From the NCBI GenBank assembly GCA_029582155.1, contig CM055894.1:31215707-31279706 (forward strand): DNA of 64,000 bases, read 5' to 3'. The DNA is from Panopea generosa. Taxonomy: Eukaryota > Mollusca > Bivalvia > Adapedonta > Hiatellidae. The notes under the pieces are model-generated. The model saw only the letters and a program-made list of their open reading frames with translations, made no database searches and was not told the DNA's origin. Within the stretch, counting starts at the first letter, position 1, and every line of letters starts with the position of its first letter. A program made the position numbers and the translations under genes. Shown here piece after piece: positions 24,066 to 35,434 of this stretch.

Positions 24066-27000
24066 CTTCTTTTTTGTGTGATGTATATATTTTATTACAA
24101 TGCATTTAGGAGATAACACAATGTTATACACACCTTATTTAGGTAGCAATACATATTAATGTATATCATATTGAAACTTAACACATTATATAGTAATAGT
24201 AACTGTAAATGACAGAACATTAATACAATGTCTTACAAGTAATATCTTTAGTGTGAATATCAAATAATAAAGACGAGTGAAAGAAAGTAAAAAGCATTAT
24301 ATATACATACAATATCTATGTTATGCTTCCTATATTACCATTGAATCGGTGATAAAGCAGAAACAACTGTTAATTGGAAGTACTGCCAATCACACATGTT
24401 AACCCGTCCTGCGATTATCTAACTGGATAGTAAAGGTTAGATGGCGTAACACCACTACGGAAGAGTTTGAAATGAGTCCATAGTAAAATTGAAGTGTATG
24501 TTTCATGGTCATATTTTCTATTGAAAATGCTGATTAAGTGCATATATATAATGTATGTCTTTGAGCTAAAATAGTGGTGTTGTCGTTAAATCAGAGGTAT
24601 CGTTGTTGTATTTCAGAACTACTTTCCGAATACATGCAGTCAGGGATGAGGTTGTAATGCGGCGGAGGTGTCAGCTGTGGAGTGTAAATAGTCACAGTGA
24701 CCTGAGAAATTTCAAATTTGTGAAAAAGTTAACCTTAATGGTATCATTTTCTGTGGATAATTCTGACGACACATAGTTGCTCTGAAAACGGGACCAGTTT
24801 ATGAACTGGAAGGTCTGGGAATTGATCAGAGACGGGACAATATTGACAATTTACTATAAGTTATATAGAGGGATTTTGTACAGGTGTGACATCTATATTG
24901 CGGCTGATCTAGATCTACCATGATTCGTTTTGTAACACTGAGACGAGATATAAAGGTACAAGTTAGAGAGGCAGTAGAAGAGAGAATTAGCAATGGGCAG
25001 TTAGTTTTAGAGTTTATATACGAAAGTGTGGTTCTGGCGGAAGTTATGACTTGTAGAACTATATAGACTAAAGGACTGGGCTTCAAATTTCCACTATACG
25101 ATCACGCATTAATTGTTGAAATACATTAAAATGTAGAAAGAAACGTAATTTGCCATGTGATTATTTATGCATTACATCAGTACTTGACGCTACATATATT
25201 GTTTTAAAGATACCCACTTCAGACTACTATATTCTGTAATTTTGATAAAAATTATGTCATTAAGATTTTATTCCATTAAAATGAGCACTATAATTAAAAG
25301 GATAACAATTATTTTATTTTCTTTAAAACATAGTCTGAAAACTAATGTATTCTCTTTGTTCTTGCTTCAGAAAAAAAATCGGCTATACACAACCCACTTC
25401 TTATATATTTTAAACAAACTCCTAAAAATATATAAGTTGGGCTCATTAGAATTTTTTTTATATATTAGTTTCCAAAGTCCAATGTTAGCTTTTAAAAAAG
25501 AAAAGCAAAGGCTGTGGTGCAATTTGAAAACTCTTGATATTTTGATCATTAGAAAATAATTTATATAATGTTTTAGTAAGTTTTAATTTAGTCTAATACA
25601 CACTATCATAAATTCGTAACTTTTACAAACACGAAATAAGATTGTTTTATTATGAATGTATTCCGTCTAAAGTTACTCCTACCCCTTCTTTATTGTAACG
25701 AATCAAAATTGTATTACTGAGTTATGGCCATTTGATCCTTATAATCGAATTACATTAATTGCAATTTGTTATTTCAGCTTATAGTTATTGAGTAACATCA
25801 CGTACCATCTTCCATTTTTTATGAGGGTAGTCCTTAAGAAAATGATGACTGTTATTTGTTAAAGGACAGCCATATTAAATATCAAGGTCATTTGGGTCAC
25901 ATCACCACCCTCTCTTCAAATTGTTTATGTCCTGTGAATTATATTTTCTTCTTAATTATTTTACAACATCATCTGTTTCTTTACTTATTGTTAAACGTTT
26001 GCCTTTTTTAATTTCAACCCTCGCAAGGTTTCCATCCTCATGTTTTTACATTGTATGCATTTTAATGCAGTGTTTAAGTTCCTACCTAAACAAGCAACAT
26101 ATATTTTGTTCAGTTCATGGCCCTTTTGAGCGGGGGATTTGAATTCATTGATTTTTTTACCGATTACGATATTATTGAGATATCGCCATTTACAAATTTA
26201 CATATATGTGTGGACAGTTTGAGCATGTTTTTGTTTTATGCACACGGGAGTGTTAAGTCGCTTGCTAGTGCAGATTTACCAGCATTTGTAGCTTCAACAC
26301 AAAATCTTGGATTACTGTTAACTTTGATAAATCGTGCAGCTTTTGATATCACTATGTGTATCTACAAGTATACTCCATAGTTATTATCTTATTCCAATAA
26401 TGTGCAGTTAATAGAACATTTCATTTAATCATAGTGTATAAAATGCTTGGTTTGTATCAAGTTTACATATATACTGTCCTGCCTAGTTCTCAGTTGTATG
26501 ATATCGATTCGTAAAAAAGCAGCCATTGATCCGAAATAATGTTTGTGTGTATTGTATTGTTCAGTTGGAATTTTTAACAATTTAGTTTTCTGAGTAATAA
26601 TTTCCTTGACTTATAAATAGCGATTGTCATGAGCTATCCGCCGTTGATTCATATAAGAGTGGATGTCAATGCCATGCGCTCACTATCTGAGAATTTAATT
26701 TTTATTCTTATGGGAATTTCCAATTGTTAATAATTTCGATGTCGTTTGTATTTGTTTAATTTCAAATATAATATGCAATTAAATTCAATAACGGTTCTGA
26801 GATCCCCCTCAGCCGAATGTAAAAATATGTAGTGAGTTTGTTTGCTCGGCTAGTTCTGTCATTTGTTTAGTTATTTTGTGAGGTGGAGTGACGTTTTGGT
26901 TTCTATTCCTCAGTCATCGTCTTTCAGAAATGTATACTGTGCTTAACAGTTCATTTCAAGATTAACATAAACAGGATTACGAGATATTGTTTTTTAACTT

Positions 27001-28212
27001 AAGTAGGCATGTCGAAAATGTAAATCTTTGTAAGCATTGGGTTTATATTCTGTAATCAGATTGATTAGTCACTTTTTGATATTAGGTATAGTATATTGTA
27101 TACGAGTATATTGGTAAGTAAGCAAGATCACGAAGCAATCCTTGTACGTAGTTGGATAACTGGGATGTATGTAATTTTTATCATCAATACATATTACAGG
27201 AATTGCATGTGATCACAACGGGAGTATCACGTTTGGTTCATATTTGACCTCTCATGTCTGCATATAGTTAACAATATTACATGTTTCAGGTATGTTTTGT
27301 CGTTAGTTTAATATTCTCAAATATACTGGTATTTTTTTACATCGCAAGACGCAGATTATGATTTCTCATCTTGTCTAAGATTATGCTCTTGATACCGGCA
27401 TTTTTCCCGGTTTATCAGCGTAAGTCAACGGTGTTTCAGTTCTTATTACACGCAATCAATTTGTGTTACGAACATTTTATCTACGTGTATGTGTTTACAG
27501 AAAAGTTAATGTAAGGTCTTGGAGGCAGTGTAAAACCATATAAGGTATCCGTCAAGATAAAGTATATAACGTATCCTACTTGTATATATTCAATAGATAA
27601 GAAACCATTACGTTTTGCTCTTTTAAAATAGTTACACTAGGTACGAAACAAGAAAAAATCATTTGTATCGATCCAATTTATGTTTAATACATTTTTATGA
27701 TTACTGGAGACATTCAAAAAGTGTACTTTGATTTGTCAGTTAGTTATCATTTACAGTGATTTTAATGTTGCATATGATTATGAAATAAAAAACGCAGATT
27801 GCTGGTTGATCTCTTCGTGTGTGAGTATGTGTGAAAATGTTATGACCTTTAACAAGAGAGCAATATACTGTAACCCTTATTTTTTCATAACGCACAAGAT
27901 AAGATACGATACAAGATAGAAGATACAATATGTTATTTCGTGAAAAAAAATATGCCTCCGACCCAAAATACGTATCATTATTTACAGCAAATTGTTTGAG
28001 TTAGTAATGCATATTTTATTTGTAATGCAGACAAATTACCAGACATGCATATTTTAGTCGTTTGCTTGGAACTGTCTTTAGATACAGTTTACTACAAAGT
28101 CATTCATTCTGTATATGATTATCATACCGACCTTATAAGTCTTTATAACGAAATATCCGTATTGCAGGTACAATTAATCATCAATTTCGCCCAAGTTTTA
28201 TACTGTTTGATT
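24066..28212. other. Long intergenic stretch without recognised features
   Basis: AT-rich. Frames at 25,242-25,559, 25,921-26,142 and 26,117-26,380 translate to hydrophobic or Lys/Ile-rich strings with no motif. Nothing supportable. Confidence 0.45.
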
Positions 28213-28440
28213 GCCATGTCCAGTTAGATCAGTCGGTAGCACGTTTGACTATCAATCAATGGATTGTGATTTCGAATCCCCGCCAGGTCACAGTCTCCGT
28301 GAAAAGTAGGAAAGTTATCAGTTACAAAGGAGTTGAGTGTCTCGAGTACTGATTGACCTCCCATTATTCCAGGACAGAGTTGTTAGGTTAACTGATTGTC
28401 TATTAGTCTGTTAGTATGAACGCAGCTAATTGTTAAGTTT
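28213..28440 (+). mobile_element. tRNA-derived SINE
   Basis: tRNA-like head with A-box-like TAGATCAGTCGG and B-box-like TTTCGAATCCCC (28,270-28,281), then a body with AGGAAAGTTATCAGTTAC and GGTTAACTG. That arrangement is known from bivalve SINEs with a conserved central domain. Confidence 0.7.
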
Positions 28441-29627
28441 TTTAGAAGCTATATAAACCATATACTTAGTGTTAGGATACATGAATATGAGTGCATTAGA
28501 CTGTCTACCCAAATAATTGTTCATTACATATAACACAACAGAAAAGTTTATCATTTTAGTTTTTGCTCAAACCCTTTTATACTTTTTTTAATAAAACAAA
28601 GACGCATATGACGTAAAAGTGTTGTGTTGCAGGTCGCAGAGAAATTATGATAAGACATAAACTCAAGGCAATTCATGTTTTAGTAACTAAATGCACATTT
28701 TAGAAATCACTTTATTACACGTATTTTATTCAATACTGAATCAGTTCCTTCCTTTTTATCTATCATATGATTATCATTTATGATCAATTACTTATTCAGA
28801 ATCTATAATATATGATTTTGTCTGTTTGTTTATTTGAATAATTATCCTTAATAATAACAGATATGGGTAGGGGTATAATGTATACTTTCTACAGATGAGC
28901 ATTGAATACAATACAAATTCAAATACACATTTTTTATTTCATAGAAAGAGCCTCCTGCAAAAAATCCATATTATCATTTACATACATTTAAGCAGTATAT
29001 AACATGATATGGCACACAATTGGATATGCTGTATATCTATTGTGATTATTTTTATTTTGAAATAAATATTAATCATCTTTTTGGTATTTTTTATTTCATT
29101 GTAACAGTTTAACAATATCAGATGTAAAGAAGCACATTAAGTTAATATATAAAAAATTCAACATTTTCACATTTTTAAATAATGTCTTTCCAAGTCTCTT
29201 AGCGAATATGTTAACTCCCATTCTATATGTAGTTATATTTTGTTATTGATATTAAATAAGTTATACAATGACTTTATATTTCATATTGTTTCATTTTGTA
29301 CTAACATTCAAAAATTATTATTTTATGTACAAGGAAAGTTTGCTCTTTATTCTGTTTGTGAAAAAATCTTCGCAAACAAAACCTTGTAAAAACAGAGAAC
29401 AGGCTTGTGCTTCTTCAACACACTCGGGTATTCACATAAGTATCTATAAGAACGATATAACGGGATAAATTTTAATGGAGGATTTTAAAACAGATTCCTC
29501 TTTTTACGCGTAATATTCACGTTTTGAGGGTGTCATAATTCACCTTTTAGGGGTCATATTTCAATTCAGCATGAAATCAAATAACAAGGGGGTCATAATT
29601 ATGCTTTCAACACCCCTGTATTTGTAT
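28441..29627. other. Intergenic AT-rich DNA
   Basis: No gene recognised. From 29,520 isolated GGGGTCATA and AGGGGGTCATA motifs foreshadow the palindrome array that follows. Confidence 0.4.
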
Positions 29628-31875
29628 ATTTGAAGTAAAAAATCAGGGGACTGATCCCCTCTTTACTTCAAATATATCCATTTTATTGGTATTAAAATGT
29701 AAAAAAGATAACAACATACATCATAGTTTCCAATTGTTTTATTTAAAAACTAGGGGACTAGTCCTCTCATTCAAGTCATAAATACATATCGTAATCAAGA
29801 GCATTTTTAAACGAGGGGACTAGCCCTCTAATTCGATCAAAACTCAAAATAAATTATATAATGAGGGGACTGGTCTGATGAAAAGTCAATTTTAAACACA
29901 TCACATGAACTGTTCATTTTAAAAAATTAGAAAGAAATTACTAAATGAGGGGACCAGTCCCCTCTTCAAAATTTGACTGGTTCCCTCATTCAGGTTATTT
30001 CTTTAAAAACGAATTTTCAAAAGATTTTGAAGAGGGGACCAGATCGTTCATGTCTAAAATATATGCCCCCAGTAAAAGTAAAAACCACAAATTTGGAAAG
30101 AAATTTCTAAACGAAGGTACCAGTCCCCTCTTTCACTCAAAACAAAAGTATATAAACATCACAATTTGAAAACAAATATACACATGAGTAAAAACATAAT
30201 TTTCAAAATAAAGCGTCTGATCCCTACTTCAAAATCTGGTGAATTTCTATTTTAAAGAAATCACCTGAACTATTAGGAACATCAACTTCTAAAACAGGGG
30301 ACGAGTCCCCTAATTCACTCAAAACAAAAGTATATAAAATTCAAGATTTGGAAACAATTCTACAAAGACAAGCAATAGATTGATTTTAAAGTGAGGGGAC
30401 TAGTCCCCTCTTTAAAATCTGATGAAAAATAATTTCTAAAAATTTGGAAAAAAAATCAGGTGGTTTCTTTAAAATCGACTTTTCACCAGATTTTGAATAT
30501 CTAAAATATTTACCCCTAGTGAAGAGTAGAAACAATTTTTTAAAATTTGGAAATAACGAGGAAACCAGCCCCTCATTCACTCAAAACAAGTGTATATAAA
30601 TATTAAGATTTCGAAACAAATATGCATACACAAACAATAGCATTGTTTTTTAAACGAAAGGACCAGTCCCCTCTTCAAAATGTGGAGAAAATAATTTTTT
30701 AAAATTTGGAAAGAAATTTCTAAAAGAGTGGACCGGTCCCCTTATTCAAGTGATTTCTTTAAAATCGACTTTTCACCCGATTTTGAAGAGAGGACCAGTC
30801 CGCTAGTTCATATCTAAAATAATTGCCCCTAGTGAAAAGTAGAAACATCAAATTTCTCAAATTTGTAAAGACATTTCTTAACGAGGAGACTAGTCCCCTC
30901 ATTCACTCAAAACAAAATGTATATAAAAATTAAGATTTGGAAACAAATGTACAAACACCAGCAATAGCATTGTTTTCAAAATGAGGCGACTGGTTCCTTC
31001 TTCAAAATCTGATGTCAATTTTAAAGAAATTACCTGAACTGTTAAGTATATCAACTTCTAAAACAGGGGACGAATCCCCTTATTCACTCAAAACAAAAGT
31101 ATATAAAATTCAATATTTGGAAACAAATATACAAACACAAGCAATAGCATTGTTTTCAAAATGAGGGAACTAGTCCCCTCTTCAAAAGCTGGTGAAAAAT
31201 AATTTTTAAAAATTTGGAAATAAATTCCTAAATGAGGGGACTTGTCCCCTCATTCAGGTGGTTTCTTTCCTAAAATTTTTGCCACATGTAAAAAGTACAA
31301 ACCTCAAATTTGGAAAGAAATTACTAAACGAGGGGACCAATCCACTCATTCACTCAAAACAAAAGTATATAAACATCACGATTTGATAACAAATATACAT
31401 ACGAATTTAAAAGCATAATTTCAAAATGAGGGGACTGGTCCCCTCTTCAAAATCTGATTAATGTCAATTTTAAAGAAATTATCTGAACTATTCAGTACAT
31501 CAACTTCTTAAAGAGAGGACGACACCTCTCATTCAATCAAAATAAAAGTATATAAAAATCAAAACTTGGAAACAAATATACAAACACAAGCAATAGCATT
31601 GTTTTTAAAACGAGGGGACTGGTTCCCTGTTCAAAATGAGGTGAAAAGTAAATTTTCAAAATTTGGAAAGAAATTTCTTAACGAGGAGACCAGTCCCCAC
31701 ATTCACTCAAAACAAGAGTATATAAACATTTAGATTTGGAAAAAAAAGCAAACACAAACAATAGCATTGTTTTGAAAACGAGGGGACTGGTCCCTTTTTA
31801 AAATGTGGTGAAAAGTAAATTTTAAAAATTTTGAAATACATTTTCCAAAAAATGGAACTAGCCTCTTAAATCACC
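29628..31875. repeat. Array of about 25 short GC palindromes in AT-rich spacers
   Basis: The 18-bp palindrome GAGGGGACYRGTCCCCTC and variants recur about every 65-110 bp. Clear examples are at 29,946, 30,391, 30,881, 31,160, 31,233 and 31,425. Spacers alternate between at least two types: TTCACTCAAAACAAAAGTAT with GGAAACAAATATACAAACAC, and TTCAAAATCTGATGAAAA with AAATTTGGAAAGAAAT. The array is thus a degenerate satellite with a compound unit of roughly 160-230 bp. Substitutions often fall in one arm only. Non-coding. The open frames at 29,945 and 30,386 are incidental. Confidence 0.9.
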
Positions 31876-32769
31876 AGAATGAAATTGAATTCTGGTACAA
31901 TTCCCCTTTTTCAGCGAAAATAATCTGAAGCTTTTAAGAAATAAACCATTAGAGATAATTAATATCTATAGTATAATAGTTTTATATTTAAAAACTGGAC
32001 TATGTATATTATTTTACTTTCCGTCAACCCATATTCCATTTTGATAAAACCATGTTCTCAAAACAAAATTGAGTTTGAATTGTCAATATTTAGTTTAGAA
32101 GAAATACTGTACAGTAAACATTATTAAGCTATGCTGAGTTCAAATGCTTGGTTCCCGACTCCAATATTATGTTTTCACTCTGTAGTATCGTGAATATCAT
32201 CTATGCATATTGCTGCTATATGTGTGTAGCAACGTAATGTTGTAACAACGTAATGTTCTCTTTATGCAGGTAAGTTTAAAGAAATAAATTCTATGTAACC
32301 GTGGTGGTTTGCACTGGATTCAGAAAAACTGTGTTATTTTTAATTCCAAGTGGTTACTGAATAGTAGAATTAATATTCTACAATCGGTTAAGACGGTTAA
32401 CCAAAGAAAGTGCTGATGAAACAGAAACCGCTCTCAGTGCGTTGTATACAAAATAATATAACTTCATTGAAGTAGTAACATAGTAATTTGTGTTGTATTT
32501 TACATACTTGTACATTATATATAATCTCGAAGAAAGACTTTGTAACATTATATATTTCTAATTTAAAGAATTATGTAACATTTACGTATTTATAGACATT
32601 AAAACCACCTGAGACTGTTAAAACTGCTTGTTTTTTCTAATGTTCTTCAAATACTGAATAGTAGCATTTTTTTATAATGTATAATTGTATGAAAAATAAG
32701 ATTGGAAGAACGAAGTCAACTGTACTTGATTTTATAAATATTTAAGGGAATTTAACCACAAAACCAATA
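31876..32769. other. Intergenic AT-rich DNA
   Basis: Nothing recognised. Confidence 0.4.
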
Positions 32770-33340
32770 ATTGGAATCAATAAATATATCTTTGATAACA
32801 AGCGGTTTATAGACCTCCCAAAGAGCATCAGATCCTACCAAATTAAAGTTTTATTTTGCTAATTATCTTTCTGTATTATAAAGATTTCGAATTTTTTTAA
32901 AGTATGTTGAACAGAGTTCTTTTTTCATTTATCTATAGTTGAAGATGATTCTTTTTGTTATCAATAATAATTTATTTAACACTGGGTCAAACTATTTGAT
33001 TTCAAATAGAATATCAGTAATTTAACCAGTTTGTAATAATAGCACTGTTCTCTTCTGTGGTTAAGTCAACACGACTAGACGTAAATTGTTTTGATGTTGC
33101 ATAAATAGATGTTTTATGGTTTCAATGTCTGTCTGACAGAATGTACACAATTCTGAAACAGCGATATTCATTTTCATCTGGAGTGAGTACCCAAGATTGT
33201 ATGGTTGATTCTATATTGGAACCATTGTAAATTCGTATCTGTAGTGAAAGTAAATGGTAGACCATAATGTTTTGACCATCTTAAATTAATTACTATATCT
33301 AACTCCTCTTCTCACAAATGTTTAATATATAATTGCTCTA
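32770..33340 (-). mobile_element. L1/Tx1-like LINE 3' coding fossil
   Basis: Minus-strand translation gives NLGYSLQMKMNIAVSELC, TFCQTDIETIKHLF and, downstream, RNLYNTER and GSDALWEVYKPLV. C.FC...ETI.HLF is the C-terminal signature of L1/Tx1-group ORF2. Several stops and shifts are present. Same orientation as the related element at 48.95-50.5 kb. Confidence 0.65.
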
Positions 33341-34212
33341 CAACCCTTTTTATCTTTAACAATAGTCGAAACTGGAAGTGGACATATAGTGTTCTGGCAA
33401 TTACTGGTTAATTGTTGACCCTAAATCTTTTTTTATTATGTTGCTGATGCTATAAGCCCTTGATATATTAATAGATTAACTTACTATATTAAAAAATAAT
33501 TGTGATTATATTTATTTTGAAATTAATAATAATACGTCTATAGCTACGTGTAATTTCCTAATTTGAAGGTATTATTTAGTTATAGTAGGTGATAAAATCA
33601 GGTTATTGTCACTACAACATCAAAACTGTTGATGTTGTTATCTCAGTTTTGTATATCTCAGACACAAACAGAATCATTTATATATCTTCTAGAATATTCT
33701 CATTTTAATATTTAAGTTCTTGTTTTTTTCCCTTTCAACAGTTTCGTGGCGACCAGATTCTATAATCAGTTAGTAGCTGGACCACCCTAAAGCAGACAAT
33801 TTTTTTTTTTATGCAAAAATAAATTTCAATACAAACTGTTATTATATATTTAATAAAGATTTTAAATACATATATGCATGTATTCTGCAATAATATCATG
33901 TCACAGTTCAGTTTATTCTTGAAAACTCTTCCAAATAGTCCTTATAATTTCGAGAATTTCTAATGAAAAAATATACATGTGAAATAAAGTTAGTAATAAC
34001 TTAAGAGTTACTGCAAGCTTGCTATATAGCTAAAACTTTACATATGTCTTTTCCAGAATCCATTGAGTCCCCTTTATATAAACAAAAAAGTAAAGTTCAG
34101 TGGTTGAACGGTATTCGTCACTGAGATATGAACATCCCTTAAAAACTTAAACCTAATTTTCGAGCTTTTAAAATGAGTCATTATTCTGTTTAAAATCAAA
34201 AATGAGTTTGTA

Positions 34213-34242
34213 CCCCCCCCCCCCCCCACACACACACACACC
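34213..34242. repeat. C15 tract followed by (AC)n
   Basis: Fifteen consecutive C then AC dinucleotides. Confidence 0.95.
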
Positions 34243-35233
34243 TCTCACTACGTCTCTTCATGGATTACACACTCACTTACGATTCCATTGATGTATAGTA
34301 ATTATAGTTATTGATATATTCAGCACATGCTACGTGCTGACGTCGACCTATGACCGATTCTAAAAACTAATTTAGAGAATAGCTAAGCTAAAACGATATT
34401 GGTTATACATGTTATTCAATAATACAATGAATCTTTCAAATCATGGAAAGTCACTAAATAATTTAGAATATTTTCAACGTATCACGAGAGACACATACAT
34501 GCCTTCCACCTAGTATGTGTCTGTTATATACATGTATGTGTGTATTTAACTATCTTGAATATATTGAACGAATTAACATTATCATTAACATTAATCTATA
34601 TTTAAACTAAATATACAATTTGTAAATTAATGCATACAACTGCTTGCGATAATATCACAGATATCACAAATGATGTTGCCACATGGTTATTATATGTTAA
34701 GTTGATAGATGAGATTGGTAAAGCATCTGAATAGTATGTCCAATTTAGTTGAATTTAATTGATAATTTCTTCCTCGTATTTTCCATTCCGGTTTTTCGAA
34801 TGTTCATATCAGACATATTGTACATGTAGGACTCGACTGACCTAAAATGTAAATGAAATAATACATAATTTACTATAGTCTTGATAAACAAGGCTTTATT
34901 CTTTAGAAATTATTATGTGTTATATGTGATTATGATAGATAATTTTTCGTAAGTTTAGTTAAATACAAATAACAAAATTTGAAATCAGGTTGCTATATTG
35001 GCTGCTGCGAGTCTCAAAAACATTATTGCATACTGGGTATGTAACCTTTAACGGGTTTTAAATTATCTTTAAATATATGCAATAAAAGCAATAAATACAT
35101 CCTACTTTTACTGTTATGTACAGATAGAATAATGTTATTCCAATGTTGAACTTTATAAATACTGACTATTATCAAATTGCTATCGGTTGAAATTAAAACA
35201 TATTCTAAATATCATTCAATATATTTAAAATTA

Positions 35234-35239
35234 TTTATT
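35234..35239 (-). promoter_or_regulatory. Candidate poly(A) signal of gene 2
   Basis: AATAAA on the minus strand, about 96 nt beyond the gene 2 stop codon. The sequence is AT-rich, so chance occurrence is likely enough to keep this tentative. Confidence 0.35.
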
Positions 35240-35334
35240 TAATATAATTATTGTTTTATACCAACCCACGTGGTAAATTTGATCAGTGTAGCTCAAAATA
35301 GAATACTGGTTAATGGGCCATAATGAGTGTTATA

Positions 35335-35434
35335 TTAAACAGTTTGCTCAGGAACAGATTCATTGCAATCTAGTGGACTCCTTAGATTTGCTGTTTTGAG
35401 TTGCTTCAACATATTTTCACTTCGGTGTCTGTTG
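35335..35434 (-). CDS. Gene 2 terminal exon, cytoplasmic tail
   Basis: 100 nt after TTTTCGTAG. In phase it reads RNRHRSENMLKQLKTAN and ends EQTV, TAA. No known signalling motif seen. Confidence 0.7.

Larger units (their letters stand above)
33341..35334. other. Gap between LINE fossil and gene 2 end
   Basis: AT-rich. Contains the C-run and CA microsatellite at 34,213-34,242 and a candidate gene 2 poly(A) signal at 35,234-35,239. No gene seen. Confidence 0.4.

Noticed and set aside
24921-25070. Small open frame of 49 codons (MIRFVTLRRDIK)
   Set aside because: Balanced composition, but no homologue recognised and no supporting signals.
26117-26380. 87-codon open frame as a gene
   Set aside because: No motif, no splice context, and length expected by chance in this sequence.
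29868-31210. Hammerhead ribozymes in the palindrome array (CTGATGA followed by GGAAA)
   Set aside because: CTGATGA appears in only a few units, most reading CTGGTGA or similar. The stem II closing pair does not form and the GAAA-to-stem III spacing is wrong.
29628-31875. CRISPR-like array of palindromic repeats
   Set aside because: Eukaryotic context. The spacers are themselves repeated in a few classes, the palindromes vary freely, and no associated genes occur.
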